In this document: piece after piece, positions 35,827 through 44,443 of the stretch
Numbering within the stretch: position 1 is the stretch's first letter
Layout: each line of letters begins with the position of its first letter
Assembly: GCF_001633165.1 (NCBI RefSeq)
Contig: NZ_CP015418.1
Span: forward strand, 901,501-965,500
Source: Rhodovulum sulfidophilum DSM 1374
GTDB lineage: Bacteria > Pseudomonadota > Alphaproteobacteria > Rhodobacterales > Rhodobacteraceae
Direction: 5' to 3'
Length of the DNA stretch: 64,000 bases
Position numbers and translations under genes: made by a program
Notes under the pieces: generated by a model
What the model was told of the DNA's origin: nothing
The model's input: the letters and a program-made list of their open reading frames with translations, nothing else
The model's database searches: none

Positions 35827-37356
35827 TCAGTCGCCGGAGGGGGTGCTGCCGGGACCGTCCTTGTCGCCATCGGGTTCGAGTTCGGCGCGGAGCGCCTTGC
35901 GGCGGATCTTGCCGAAGCCGTCGCGGGGCAGCGTGCGGCGCAGTTCGAAGCGCTTGGGGACCTCGGCCGGGGCCAGATGGGCGGCGCAGAAATCGTGCAG
36001 CGCCGCCGGATCGGGGCTGAAGCCCTCGGCGGGCACGATGCAGGCCAGCACGCGCTGGCCCCAGTCGCGGTCCGAGATGCCCAGCACCACTGCGTCGACC
36101 ACCTGCGGATGACGCAGCAATTCGGCCTCAACCACCTCGGGATGGACCTTGACCCCGCCGGTATTGATCACGTCATCCGACCGGCCCGCCAGATAGAGAT
36201 AACCCTCGTCGTCGAGCCAGCCCATGTCGCCGATGCTCTGGAACCCGTCCGCATCGCGGCGGGGCCGGGGCGCCTCGGGGCCCAGATAGCGGCTGCGGCC
36301 GGACAGGTCCTCGGGCCGCATGAAGATCTCGCCGCGCGCGCGGGGACCCAGCCGCGCGCCGTCCGGGCCATAGATCCGGATCTCGGTTTCGAAGCCGCGT
36401 CCGACCGTGCCCTTGCGCGCCAGCCATTCGGGGCCGGCGAGGACGGTCTGCCCGGTATTCTCGCCCGAGCCGTACATCTCGAAGACGCGGTCAGGCCCCA
36501 GCCGCTCGATCCAGGCGGACTTGAGCCAGGCCGGGCAGGGCGCGCCGGTGTGATAGAAGGCATGCAGGCTGTCGAGGCGCGCGCCGGTGGCCTCGAGCCG
36601 GTCGAGCATCCGCACCATCATCGTCGGCACCACCATGGCAAAGCCGACCCGGAAGCGGTCGATTGCCAGCAGCGCCCGGTCGGCGTCGAACTTCTCCATC
36701 AGGATCAGCCGGTTGCCCTCGAACAGCCCGTTCTGCGCCCAGGTCTGCGGCGCGTTATGGGCAAGCGCCCCGGCCACCAGCTGCACCTGATCGGCGCGAA
36801 AGCCCAGCGCAGGTGCGATCCGGCCCCAGCTGGCGCCGGGGATGCGCGTATAGGGCCGGTCATCGGCCATCATCTTGGGCAGCCCGGTCGAGCCGCCCGA
36901 GAGCACGATCTTGCCCGGGCAGGAGACCGCGTCCGCGACCGGCGTGGCGGGCGCGAAGGCGGCCAGCCGTTCCAACCGGGCACGGTCGAGATCGCCGGAA
37001 CCGGGGGCCTCGGAGATCCAGAGCCGGGCGCCGATCCGGGCCTTCAGCGCGGCGGCAAGCTCGGGCGTCAGATGCGGGTCGGCGACCAGCGTCGTCGCCC
37101 CCAGCCGCCAGACCGCCAGCGAGGTGGCCAGATGGGTGGGCGTGTTGGCCAGCCCGATCCCCACCACATCGCCCCGGCCCACTCCTTGCGCCGCAAGAAC
37201 ATGCGCGATGCGGTCGACCGAAGCGTCAAGCGCGTCCCAGCCGATCGCCTCTTCCTGCCCGTCGGCCGCCAGGAACCGGACGGCCTCGGCCGCGCCGCGC
37301 TCGCGCGCGAGTTGGCGCAGACGGGCGCCGAAGGTGATGGGCCGGGGGTCTGTCAC
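35827..37356 (-). CDS. AMP-dependent acyl-CoA synthetase/ligase
   Basis: The 509-residue ANL-superfamily ligase has the P-loop IVLSGGSTGLPK (about 149-160), the adenine motif EMYGSGENTG and GDMGWLDDEGYLYLAGRSDD. The C-terminal catalytic lysine is in GFGKIRRK. It activates a carboxylic acid to its CoA thioester via an acyl-adenylate. It is the last gene of the operon DHDPS lyase - TRAP P, Q, M - DUF3830 - ligase, and its start overlaps the DUF3830 stop by four bases. It probably activates the solute imported by TRAP system 2 or a product of it. Confidence 0.9.
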   Translation of the reverse strand: MTDPRPITFGARLRQLARERGAAEAVRFLAADGQEEAIGWDALDASVDRIAHVLAAQGVGRGDVVGIGLANTPTHLATSLAVWRLGATTLVADPHLTPELAAALKARIGARLWISEAPGSGDLDRARLERLAAFAPATPVADAVSCPGKIVLSGGSTGLPKMMADDRPYTRIPGASWGRIAPALGFRADQVQLVAGALAHNAPQTWAQNGLFEGNRLILMEKFDADRALLAIDRFRVGFAMVVPTMMVRMLDRLEATGARLDSLHAFYHTGAPCPAWLKSAWIERLGPDRVFEMYGSGENTGQTVLAGPEWLARKGTVGRGFETEIRIYGPDGARLGPRARGEIFMRPEDLSGRSRYLGPEAPRPRRDADGFQSIGDMGWLDDEGYLYLAGRSDDVINTGGVKVHPEVVEAELLRHPQVVDAVVLGISDRDWGQRVLACIVPAEGFSPDPAALHDFCAAHLAPAEVPKRFELRRTLPRDGFGKIRRKALRAELEPDGDKDGPGSTPSGD

Positions 37357-37769
37357 GCGTCGACCTCTTCGAACAGGATCTCCTGGGCGCCTTCATAGAG
37401 CACCCTGGGCCCCAGCTCCGCCAGCTTGTCGGTATTCGAGGTCAGGGTGATGAAATGGTTGCCGGCAAGCTGGCCGAGCTTCGAGGCGAAATGCACGCCG
37501 CCATAGGCCAGCAGGATCTCGGTCTCGCTGATGCCGCCGGGATAGAGGATGATCTGGCCGGGGGCGGGGTAGCTGGTATGGTTCTCGTAGCCGAGGCCGA
37601 AATCGGTTTCGCCCAGCGGAATCCAGACGCCCTCGCCCGACCAGCGGACATGCACGACCTTGCCCTTGAACGGCATCTTCGCGCGGAAGGCGGCGACGGT
37701 CTGCGGCGCGGCATCCTCGAAACGGGCGTCGAATTCGATCCCGGCAATGGTGACCTTGAGTTTCGTCAT
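37353..37769 (-). CDS. DUF3830 family cyclophilin-like protein
   Basis: This 138-residue cytosolic protein has the DUF3830 pattern: KAKVTIAGI-like start, W-x-G-E-G-x-W-I-P and YPAPGQIILYPGG. The family has a cyclophilin-like beta-barrel fold and recurs beside TRAP transporters, hydantoinases and racemases; no function is established. The ATG follows AAGGAG. It lies between dctM and the CoA ligase, overlapping the latter, which argues for a dedicated role in the same pathway. Confidence 0.85.
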   Translation of the reverse strand: MTKLKVTIAGIEFDARFEDAAPQTVAAFRAKMPFKGKVVHVRWSGEGVWIPLGETDFGLGYENHTSYPAPGQIILYPGGISETEILLAYGGVHFASKLGQLAGNHFITLTSNTDKLAELGPRVLYEGAQEILFEEVDA

Positions 37770-37780
37770 GGCAGTCTCCT

Positions 37781-39067
37781 TCAGTCGATGAGGCCGGCAA
37801 GGCGCGGCAGGAAAAGCGGAAGATCGGGAAGCAGCGTCACCGCGATCAGGACGGCGAACAGCCCGGCCAGCGGCAGCGCGAGCTTCTTCGCGACCGACAG
37901 AACCGGCCGCCCGGCGACGCTGGAGGCGACGAAAAGCGAGACGCCATAGGGCGGCGTCACCGTGCCGATGGCGCAGTTCAGGATGATCAGCAGCGAGAAG
38001 TGGATCGGGTCCACCCCCATCTGTGCGGCGATGGGCGACAAGACCGGCACGATGATCAGGATCGCGGCGATGGTCTCGAGGAACATGCCCACGAACAGGA
38101 ACAGGACATTCGCGATCAGCAGGAACATCAGCTGTGAAGACGACACGCCGGCGATCCAGTTGCCCAGCAGCTGCGGCACGTTGGCATTGGCGATCAGCCA
38201 GGAAAAGACGCTGGCGGTGCCGATGATCAGCATCACCGCCGAAGACAGCGACACGGTTCTCAGGATCAGGTCGGGCAGGCGCTTCAGATCGAGATCGCGG
38301 TAGAGGAAGGCGCCGACAAGCAGACCGTAAAAGCCCGAGACGGCCGCCGCCTCGGTCGGGGTGAAGACCCCGCCGAGAATGCCGCCGAGGATCAGCACCG
38401 GCATGCCTGCCGCGGGCAGCGCGGCCCAGCCGGTGCGGAGCAGCCGGGCGAAGGTGAAGGGCTCGGCCTCGCGATAGGCCGGGCCGCCCCTCTTCGCGTG
38501 GACATAGGCGATGATCATCAGGATCGCGATGCACATCAGCCCCGGCACCACGCCCGACAGGAACAGCGCCCCGATCGAGACATTCGACACGACGGCGAGG
38601 ATCACCATGGTCAGGCTGGGCGGGATCACCTGGGCGATGGACCCGGCCGAGGCGATGATCGCGGCGCCGAAATCGACATCATAGCCGCGGCGCCGCAGCT
38701 GCGGCTGCATGATCGCCGAAATCGCCGCGGTGTCGGCCGAGCCCGAGCCCGAGATCGCGGCAAGCCCGGCGGCGGCCAGGCAGGAGACCTGCAAAAGGCT
38801 GCCGACCACCCAGCCGATGACGGCCGAGGCGAACTCGACGATCCGGCGCGAGATCCCGCCCGCATCCATGATCACGCCCGCGAAGACGAAGAACGGGATC
38901 GACATCAGGGTGAAGGTGTTCAGCCCGGCAAAGACCCTCTGGCTGACGATGGCGACGGGCACGTCGGTCGTGGTCACCAGTGCCAGCACCGCCGAGGCGC
39001 CAAGCACGAAGACGACCGGCACGCCCGCCAGCAGCAGCAGGACGAAGGCAACGGCAATCACCAGCAT
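37781..39067 (-). CDS. TRAP transporter large permease (DctM family), system 2
   Basis: The 428-residue polytopic protein starts MLVIAVAFVLLLLAGVPVVFVLG and has the conserved ISGSGSADTAAISAIM segment. It is the Na+-coupled import channel for the solute delivered by the binding protein at 39653-40627. Its start overlaps the DctQ stop by one base (TGATG). Confidence 0.95.
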   Translation of the reverse strand: MLVIAVAFVLLLLAGVPVVFVLGASAVLALVTTTDVPVAIVSQRVFAGLNTFTLMSIPFFVFAGVIMDAGGISRRIVEFASAVIGWVVGSLLQVSCLAAAGLAAISGSGSADTAAISAIMQPQLRRRGYDVDFGAAIIASAGSIAQVIPPSLTMVILAVVSNVSIGALFLSGVVPGLMCIAILMIIAYVHAKRGGPAYREAEPFTFARLLRTGWAALPAAGMPVLILGGILGGVFTPTEAAAVSGFYGLLVGAFLYRDLDLKRLPDLILRTVSLSSAVMLIIGTASVFSWLIANANVPQLLGNWIAGVSSSQLMFLLIANVLFLFVGMFLETIAAILIIVPVLSPIAAQMGVDPIHFSLLIILNCAIGTVTPPYGVSLFVASSVAGRPVLSVAKKLALPLAGLFAVLIAVTLLPDLPLFLPRLAGLID

Positions 39068-39582
39068 CAGATCGCCTCCTCTTCATGATCGAGGCTTGGC
39101 GGCGGGAACGGGTCGTTCCAGCGCAGGATCACCGACAGCAGCAGTTCCAGCGCGATATAGGCCGCGCCCACCGGCAGGCAGAGATACATCCAGGCCATCG
39201 GCATCTGCAGCGAAGGCGAGGTCTGGAACGCGCCCATGCGCAGCAGCGGCTGGCTGCCCCAGGCAAGAACGGCAAGGAAGGCGGCCGAGACAAGGGCGAT
39301 GAAGATCAGCGCGGCCCGCGCCCAGGGCAGCGAAAACCGCGCGGGCACCATGTCGATGGCGACATGCTGGCCGCGGGCCATGGCGACGCCTGCCCCCAGC
39401 AGCACCAGCCAGATCTGGCAGAAGGTCGCGATCTCGGAGGCCTGGGCGATGGAATAGTTGAAGATGTAGCGCCCGGCGATCTGGATCAGGACGGCCGCCA
39501 TCATCACCGAGAACAACAGGATCACCACGGCCGAAACGAGCCGGCGCAGCATGAGAAGGGCGCGTTCTATCAGTGGCAACAT
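39067..39582 (-). CDS. TRAP transporter small permease (DctQ family), system 2
   Basis: The 171-residue four-helix subunit has the family pattern RYIFNYSIAQASEIATFCQIWLVLLGAG followed by GQHVAIDMVPARF. It lies between dctP and dctM of system 2. The resemblance to the DctQ of system 3 (RYVFNYSIAWSEETATF) suggests that the two systems are related by duplication or common family. Confidence 0.93.
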   Translation of the reverse strand: MLPLIERALLMLRRLVSAVVILLFSVMMAAVLIQIAGRYIFNYSIAQASEIATFCQIWLVLLGAGVAMARGQHVAIDMVPARFSLPWARAALIFIALVSAAFLAVLAWGSQPLLRMGAFQTSPSLQMPMAWMYLCLPVGAAYIALELLLSVILRWNDPFPPPSLDHEEEAI

Positions 39583-39652
39583 GGCGGTCCTCCGGGAAAA
39601 ACGGGAAAAGGCCCGGCCGCAGAGGGCGGCCGGGAGGTCAGGGAGGTCGGGC

Positions 39653-40627
39653 TCAGTTCACCGCCTGCAGCAGCTCGAACAGCTCTTTCTGCGCATCGGT
39701 CCGGATGTATTTGTCCTGGATCGGCGCTGCGGCGGCGCGGAAGGGGGCATCGTCGGGATGCGAGATGTTGACGCCCACCGCCTCGAGATCGGCAAAGCGC
39801 GCGGCGTCGCTGTCGCGATAGGTCTTGCGCTGGAACCGGCCCGCCTCGGTCCCGGCCTCGTCCAGCGCGGCCTGCACATCGGCGGGCAGCGCCTGATAGG
39901 CGGCCTCGCCCATGATCACCGGCGCCACCAGCTCGAGCCAGCCGATCACCGCCCAGTCGGGGGACACCTCGTAGAATTTCTTGGCGTAGTAATTGGTGTT
40001 CGCGGCCTCGGCCCCGTCGACCACGCCGGTCTCGAGCGCGCCGTAAAGCTCGGTATAGGCCAGCGGCGTCGGGTTGGCGCCGAAGGCCTTGAAGGTGTCG
40101 ACATGGGCCGGGTTCTGCATGGTGCGGATCTTCAGCCCCGCCAGGTCGTCCAGGGTCTCGATCGGGGTCTTGGTCATGATGTGACGGGTGCCCGCCGAGA
40201 AGAAGCTGACGAGGTGAAAGCCCTTCTGGTTCAGGATCTCCTGCGCCTTGGCGATGACCGCCGGATCGCTCAGCGCGCGGTCCATCTGGTCGGCATCCCT
40301 GAACAGGAAGGGCAGGCTGAACACGGCGAGGTCGGGCACGAAATTGGCCAGCGTGTCGTTCGCGGTCACGGCCAGGCCGACCGTGCCCATCTGGGTGCCC
40401 TGGATGCTTTCCATCTCGTCGCCGAGCTGGGCATTGTCGAAGACCTGGATGGTGGCCTTGCCGCCGGTCCTGTCTTCGAGGATCTCGGCCATCTTGCGCA
40501 TGCCGACGCCATAGGGCTCTTCGGCATTGGCGTTATGGCTGGCCTTCAGCACGATCTCCTGGGCGAAGGCGGGCAGCGCGGCCGAGGCGCCGAGGGCCAA
40601 GCAGAGCGCGAGATTGGTCAGTTTCAT
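39653..40627 (-). CDS. TRAP transporter solute-binding protein (DctP family), system 2
   Basis: The 324-residue periplasmic receptor has a signal peptide (to about residue 22, AFA-QEI). GLKIRTMQNPAHVDTF carries the substrate-binding arginine, and TELYGALETGVVDGAEAANTNY is the conserved helix. Close similarity in these motifs to the receptor of system 3 suggests related ligands. It lies between a DHDPS-family lyase and dctQ on the same strand. Confidence 0.94.
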   Translation of the reverse strand: MKLTNLALCLALGASAALPAFAQEIVLKASHNANAEEPYGVGMRKMAEILEDRTGGKATIQVFDNAQLGDEMESIQGTQMGTVGLAVTANDTLANFVPDLAVFSLPFLFRDADQMDRALSDPAVIAKAQEILNQKGFHLVSFFSAGTRHIMTKTPIETLDDLAGLKIRTMQNPAHVDTFKAFGANPTPLAYTELYGALETGVVDGAEAANTNYYAKKFYEVSPDWAVIGWLELVAPVIMGEAAYQALPADVQAALDEAGTEAGRFQRKTYRDSDAARFADLEAVGVNISHPDDAPFRAAAAPIQDKYIRTDAQKELFELLQAVN

Positions 40628-40694
40628 GGGGCGTTTCCTTTCGGGGTCTCTCTGTTGGGACGGATGTTCGAGCGGGGCTTCTGGCGGCCCCGTC

Positions 40695-41576
40695 TCAGGC
40701 TTCCGCCAGAAGCCCGAGATCGTCGAGGATGCGGCGCAGCTCGTGCTGCCTGTCCTGCGGCAGCGGCAGCCTGGGCGGGCGCGGGTCGCCCATCGGCCGC
40801 CCGATCATCTTCATCGCCGCCTTGGTGGCCGAGACGTAGAGATCGCCCGCCAGCGCGTTGATCAGCGGCAGGCATTTCACGTAGATCTCGCGGCCCTTGG
40901 CGGCATCGCCGTCGAGGGTTTCGGTGAACATCTGGGCCGAGAGCCGCGGCGAGATATTGGCCATGACCGAGCTGTAGCCCTGGGCCCCGCAGCGGTAGCT
41001 TTCCCAAGGGTAATAGCCCGCGAAGACCGTCAGCCGGTCGCCGCACAGCTCGATCAGCTCGGTCACCCGGTGGACAGTCTTCGAGGTGTCCTTGATCGCG
41101 ACGATATTGTCGATTTCCGACAGCCGCGCGACCAGTGGCGCGGTCAGATCGACATTGGCGGTGAAGGGGTTGTTATACAGCATGACCGGGATCGAGAGCG
41201 CTTCGGCCACCCGGCGGAAATGGGTGAACAGCTCGTCATCGGTCGGCGAGGAATAATAGGGCGGCACCAGCATCACCCCGTCGGCGCCCAGGGCTTCGGC
41301 GTCCCTGGACAGCGCGATTGCCTCTTCGGTCCATTCGGCGGCGGTGCCGATCAGGACCGGCACCCGGCCCGCGGCCTGTCCGATCACCGCCTCGGCGATC
41401 TGCCCCCGTTCCTCGCGGGTCAGCGACAGGAACTCGCCGGTCGAGCCCAGCGGCACCAGCCCGTGCGCGCCCTCGGCGATCTGCCATTCGGTATAGCTGC
41501 GCATGGCGGGCAGGTCGATCCGACCCTCGTCGTCAAAGGCCGTGACGCAGACCGTGTAGCTTCCCCTGAATTTCAT
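40695..41576 (-). CDS. DHDPS/N-acetylneuraminate lyase family enzyme
   Basis: The 293-residue class I aldolase-like protein keeps the full family active site: GSTGEF phosphate/carboxylate loop at 44-49, Tyr134 in YNNP, and Schiff-base Lys162 in VAIKDTS. The family joins or splits pyruvate (or another 2-oxoacid) and an aldehyde, or dehydrates sugar acids. It is the first gene of the TRAP-2/DUF3830/ligase operon. It is therefore unlikely to be the housekeeping dapA and more likely a catabolic lyase. The ATG at 41576 was chosen; another in-frame ATG at 41588 has no ribosome site. Confidence 0.87.
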   Translation of the reverse strand: MKFRGSYTVCVTAFDDEGRIDLPAMRSYTEWQIAEGAHGLVPLGSTGEFLSLTREERGQIAEAVIGQAAGRVPVLIGTAAEWTEEAIALSRDAEALGADGVMLVPPYYSSPTDDELFTHFRRVAEALSIPVMLYNNPFTANVDLTAPLVARLSEIDNIVAIKDTSKTVHRVTELIELCGDRLTVFAGYYPWESYRCGAQGYSSVMANISPRLSAQMFTETLDGDAAKGREIYVKCLPLINALAGDLYVSATKAAMKMIGRPMGDPRPPRLPLPQDRQHELRRILDDLGLLAEA

Positions 41577-41617
41577 CCCGAGTCCCATTTTAGATCGTAA
41601 ACTGTTTCTTGCAGAAT

Positions 41618-41628
41618 TGATCTGATCA
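41618..41628. promoter_or_regulatory. Palindrome TGATC-T-GATCA in the divergent promoter region
   Basis: A perfect 11-bp palindrome lies in AT-rich DNA between the TRAP-2 operon and the tautomerase/acyl-CoA dehydrogenase unit. A second TGATCAT occurs near 42087, just before the acyl-CoA dehydrogenase gene. The nearby FCD-type GntR regulator could use such sites; no footprint data are implied. Confidence 0.4.
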
Positions 41629-41693
41629 TGTATCCGGTCAATATCCGGCCCCGCTCCGGGTGCCGGCCGACCCCGTCCCGACAGGAGATCGCC

Positions 41694-42059
41694 ATGCCCT
41701 TCATCGAAGTCTTCGACCGCGAACCCGTGCAGGAAACACGGGCAGTTGCCACCTCCCTGATGACCGATGGTCTCTGCGCAGCATTCGGAATCAAGCCGGA
41801 AATCGTCACCGTCTATTATTTTTCGACCCCCGAAAATTCCTATGGCCATGCCGGAAAATATGGCGAAAACGCTGAAATATTCCGCATTTTCGCAAAGGTT
41901 CATGCCTTCCCCAGATCGGCCGAGGCCAAGGCCGAGGCGGCGCGCGCCCTGACCGGGGCGCTTTGCCGGGCCTATGGCGCGCAACCCAGGGACGTCATCG
42001 TCTACTTCTTCGACCGCGATCCGGGCGACGCCTTCCATGGCGGTGTCGCTTCGGCTTGA
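41694..42059 (+). CDS. Tautomerase superfamily protein (Pro-1 type)
   Basis: The 121-residue protein starts MPFIEVFDRE, leaving the catalytic amino-terminal proline after Met removal. The second half (RDVIVYFFDRDPGD) repeats the beta-strand pattern of 4-oxalocrotonate tautomerase/CHMI folds. It would isomerise an enol or unsaturated keto acid. The ATG has AGGAG upstream. It is the first gene of the rightward unit with acyl-CoA dehydrogenase, MaoC and GntR genes, which suggests an enolic intermediate in the pathway. Confidence 0.82.
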   Translation: MPFIEVFDREPVQETRAVATSLMTDGLCAAFGIKPEIVTVYYFSTPENSYGHAGKYGENAEIFRIFAKVHAFPRSAEAKAEAARALTGALCRAYGAQPRDVIVYFFDRDPGDAFHGGVASA

Positions 42060-42126
42060 CCCGGGCCTGTCGGCGCGGAATGTTTGTGATCATATTTATA
42101 CGGATAGGCTCCAAAGGAGATCGCTC

Positions 42127-43269
42127 TTGGATCAGTTCTTCACCGAAGAGCAGCGCATGGTGCGCGACACCGCGCGCAAGCTCGGCGATCAGGTGATCGC
42201 GCCCGCCGCCGCCGCCATCGACCGCGACGACGTCTTTCCCCGCGCCATCTACGAAACCCTTGCCGAGCAGGGGCTGTTCGGCGTCGCCCTGCCCGAAGAG
42301 GCGGGGGGTGTCGGGCTCGACGCCATGGCTGCCTGCATCGTGATGGAGGAAATCGCGCGCGGCTCGGGCGCGGTCGGCAATGCCTTCGCGATTCCGGTCG
42401 AAGCGGCGCTGTTCCTGAACCACCATGGCAGCGAAGAGACCCGCAAATGGATCCCCGGCATCGTCGAGGGCCGGGTCATTCCCGCCACCGCCGTCACCGA
42501 ACCCGATTGCGGCTCGGACGTTGCCGCGATGAAGACCACGGCCCGGCGCGACGGCGACGACTATGTCATCAAGGGCACCAAGGCCTGGGTCACCTTCGGC
42601 GAGATCGCCGATGTCGTCATGGTCTTCGCCAAGACCGATCCCGAGGCCGGGCATCGCGGCATTTCCTGCATCCTGGTCGAGACCGACCGTCCCGGCGTCC
42701 ATCGTGGCAAGTCCGAGGATTTGCTTGGGATGCATGGCCTTGCCGATTGCATGCTCAGCTTTGACGAGGTGCGGGTGCCGGTCGCGAACCGCATCGGGCC
42801 CGAGCATGGGGCCTTCAAGATGGCGATGGAGAATTTCAACTTCTCGCGGCTGATGATGTCCTCGATGGCGCTGGGCATGGCCCAGGCCGCGATGGAGGAT
42901 GCCGTCGCCTATGCCAATGACCGGCGGCAGTTCGGCAAGCCGATCTTCGATTTCCAGGCGATCCAGTTCATGATCGCCGACATGTCGAAGGACATCGCCG
43001 CCGCGCGCCTGCTGATCCATCACGCGGCAAAGCTTTACGATGCGGGCCACCCCATCGCGCTGGAGGCCGCGCAGGCCAAGCTGTTCACCACCGACATGGC
43101 GCAGGTCCATATCTCGAACGCGCTGCAGATCCATGGGGGCAACGGCTATTCCCGCGAGTTCCGGATCGAGCGTCTGTTCCGCGACGTGCGGCTCAGCCAG
43201 ATCTACGAGGGCACCAACCAGATCCAGCGCATGATCATCGCCCGCCAGGTGCAGAAGACCTGCGCATGA
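42127..43269 (+). CDS. Acyl-CoA dehydrogenase
   Basis: The 380-residue FAD enzyme has ATAVTEPDCGSD (FAD/substrate loop), the RRQFGKPIFDFQAIQF helix, and canonical catalytic Glu361 in IYEGTNQIQRM. It forms a 2,3-enoyl-CoA from an acyl-CoA. The start is TTG at 42127, the only start with a proper ribosome site (AAAGGAG, 7-base spacing); family alignment also begins at LDQFFTEEQ. Its stop overlaps the MaoC start by four bases, so dehydrogenation and hydration are coupled. Confidence 0.92.
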   Translation: MDQFFTEEQRMVRDTARKLGDQVIAPAAAAIDRDDVFPRAIYETLAEQGLFGVALPEEAGGVGLDAMAACIVMEEIARGSGAVGNAFAIPVEAALFLNHHGSEETRKWIPGIVEGRVIPATAVTEPDCGSDVAAMKTTARRDGDDYVIKGTKAWVTFGEIADVVMVFAKTDPEAGHRGISCILVETDRPGVHRGKSEDLLGMHGLADCMLSFDEVRVPVANRIGPEHGAFKMAMENFNFSRLMMSSMALGMAQAAMEDAVAYANDRRQFGKPIFDFQAIQFMIADMSKDIAAARLLIHHAAKLYDAGHPIALEAAQAKLFTTDMAQVHISNALQIHGGNGYSREFRIERLFRDVRLSQIYEGTNQIQRMIIARQVQKTCA

Positions 43270-43709
43270 GCCTGTATTACGAGGATATCGAGATTGGGGC
43301 GCGCTTCACCACCGCGTCCCATGTCATCACCGAAGCTGACATCGCCGATTTCTGCCGGCTGACGCGGGACCATCACCCGCTGCATACCGACGCGGCCTAT
43401 GCAAGGCAGGCCGGGTTCGACGGCATCATCGCGCATGGGCTTTACGGGCTGGCGCTGATGGAGGGTCTGAAGACCGGGCTGAAGCTTTACGAGGACAGCT
43501 CCATCGCCTCGCTCGGGTGGAACGCGGTGCGCTTCGTGCGTCCGATGGTGGCGGGCGACGAGGTGCATGTCGAGATGGCCTTCACCGACCGGCGCGAAAG
43601 CCGGTCGCGGCCTGCCGGTGTCGTCACCGAGGCCGTCGACCTGATCCTGGCCGATGGCAGCCCCGCGATCACCGCCGAACATGTCTCGTTGATCCGCAAG
43701 CGGGGCTAG
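43266..43709 (+). CDS. MaoC family enoyl-CoA hydratase
   Basis: The 147-residue hot-dog protein has the hydratase dyad Asp35/His40 in LTRDHHPLHTD. The Gly that usually precedes Asp is Arg here. It would hydrate the product of the upstream acyl-CoA dehydrogenase to a 3-hydroxyacyl-CoA, with R stereochemistry typical of the family. Start and stop couple it to the acyl-CoA dehydrogenase (overlap) and the GntR gene (3-base gap). Confidence 0.9.
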   Translation: MSLYYEDIEIGARFTTASHVITEADIADFCRLTRDHHPLHTDAAYARQAGFDGIIAHGLYGLALMEGLKTGLKLYEDSSIASLGWNAVRFVRPMVAGDEVHVEMAFTDRRESRSRPAGVVTEAVDLILADGSPAITAEHVSLIRKRG

Positions 43710-43712
43710 GCC

Positions 43713-44411
43713 ATGGTCGCGCCCGGACCCGGATCGCTGAAGGACAGAAAACTGGAACCCGCTGCCAATTCGGTCGATCAGGCCACCCGTCAGATCCGCG
43801 AGGCGATCCTCGCGGGCCGTTTCGCGCCGGGCGAACGGCTGAAGGTGGCCGAGCTGGCGGCCTCGCTGGGCTTCTCGACCATGCCGCTGCGCGAGGCGCT
43901 GCGAAAGCTCGAGGGCGAGGGGCTGGTCGAGATCGAGCCCAATCGCGGCGCCACGGTGCGCAGGCTCGACCGCGCCTATATCTCGGATCTGTTCGAGCTG
44001 AATACCGAGCTGCGGATCTTCGCGCTCCGGCGGGGGATGCGGAACCTGACGCTCGAGCGGCTGAAGGAACTCGAGGCGCTGGCCGAGACCTATGCCGCGC
44101 ATCTGGCGACGGGCGCCGAGGTCGAGGCGCTGGAGATCAACCGCCGCTTCAATGCCCGGCTGGTCGAGTTCGGCGGCAATCGCGAGGCGCTGCGGATGTT
44201 CCTGCGCGGATGGGAGCTGATCTTCGCCTTCCGCCGCAGCTTCGGCTACGGGCAGGGACGGCAGGCGGTGCTGGCCGAGGAAATGACGCTGATGGTCGAG
44301 GCGCTCAGGCGGCAGGATCTGCGCGCGGCCGAGGCGATCCTGCGGATGCAGAACGCGGCGATGATGGAAGATCTCGCCGCGCGGGTCGATCCGGATGGCA
44401 GCCGGGCCTGA
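43713..44411 (+). CDS. GntR family regulator, FCD (FadR/VanR) subfamily
   Basis: The 232-residue protein has a winged helix (about 18-90: ATRQIREAILAGRFAPGERLKVAELAASLGFSTMPLREALRKLEGEGLV). The C-terminal all-helical FCD ligand domain (about 95-220) carries metal-ligand-type Asp/His positions that are partly degenerate. It ends the tautomerase/dehydrogenase/MaoC unit. It probably controls this unit and the divergent TRAP-2 operon through sites such as the TGATC-T-GATCA palindrome. Confidence 0.9.
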   Translation: MVAPGPGSLKDRKLEPAANSVDQATRQIREAILAGRFAPGERLKVAELAASLGFSTMPLREALRKLEGEGLVEIEPNRGATVRRLDRAYISDLFELNTELRIFALRRGMRNLTLERLKELEALAETYAAHLATGAEVEALEINRRFNARLVEFGGNREALRMFLRGWELIFAFRRSFGYGQGRQAVLAEEMTLMVEALRRQDLRAAEAILRMQNAAMMEDLAARVDPDGSRA

Positions 44412-44443
44412 ACCCCGCCGCCATCGGGTCTTTCCTGCCCGGA

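Noticed and set aside
40695..41576. Housekeeping dapA
   Set aside because: The active site would allow it, but its place as first gene of a TRAP/CoA-ligase operon favours a catabolic lyase.
40695..42038. A 447-codon version of the DHDPS-family gene
   Set aside because: The extra 154 codons overlap the divergent promoter and tautomerase gene; family homology begins at MKFRGSYTV (41576).
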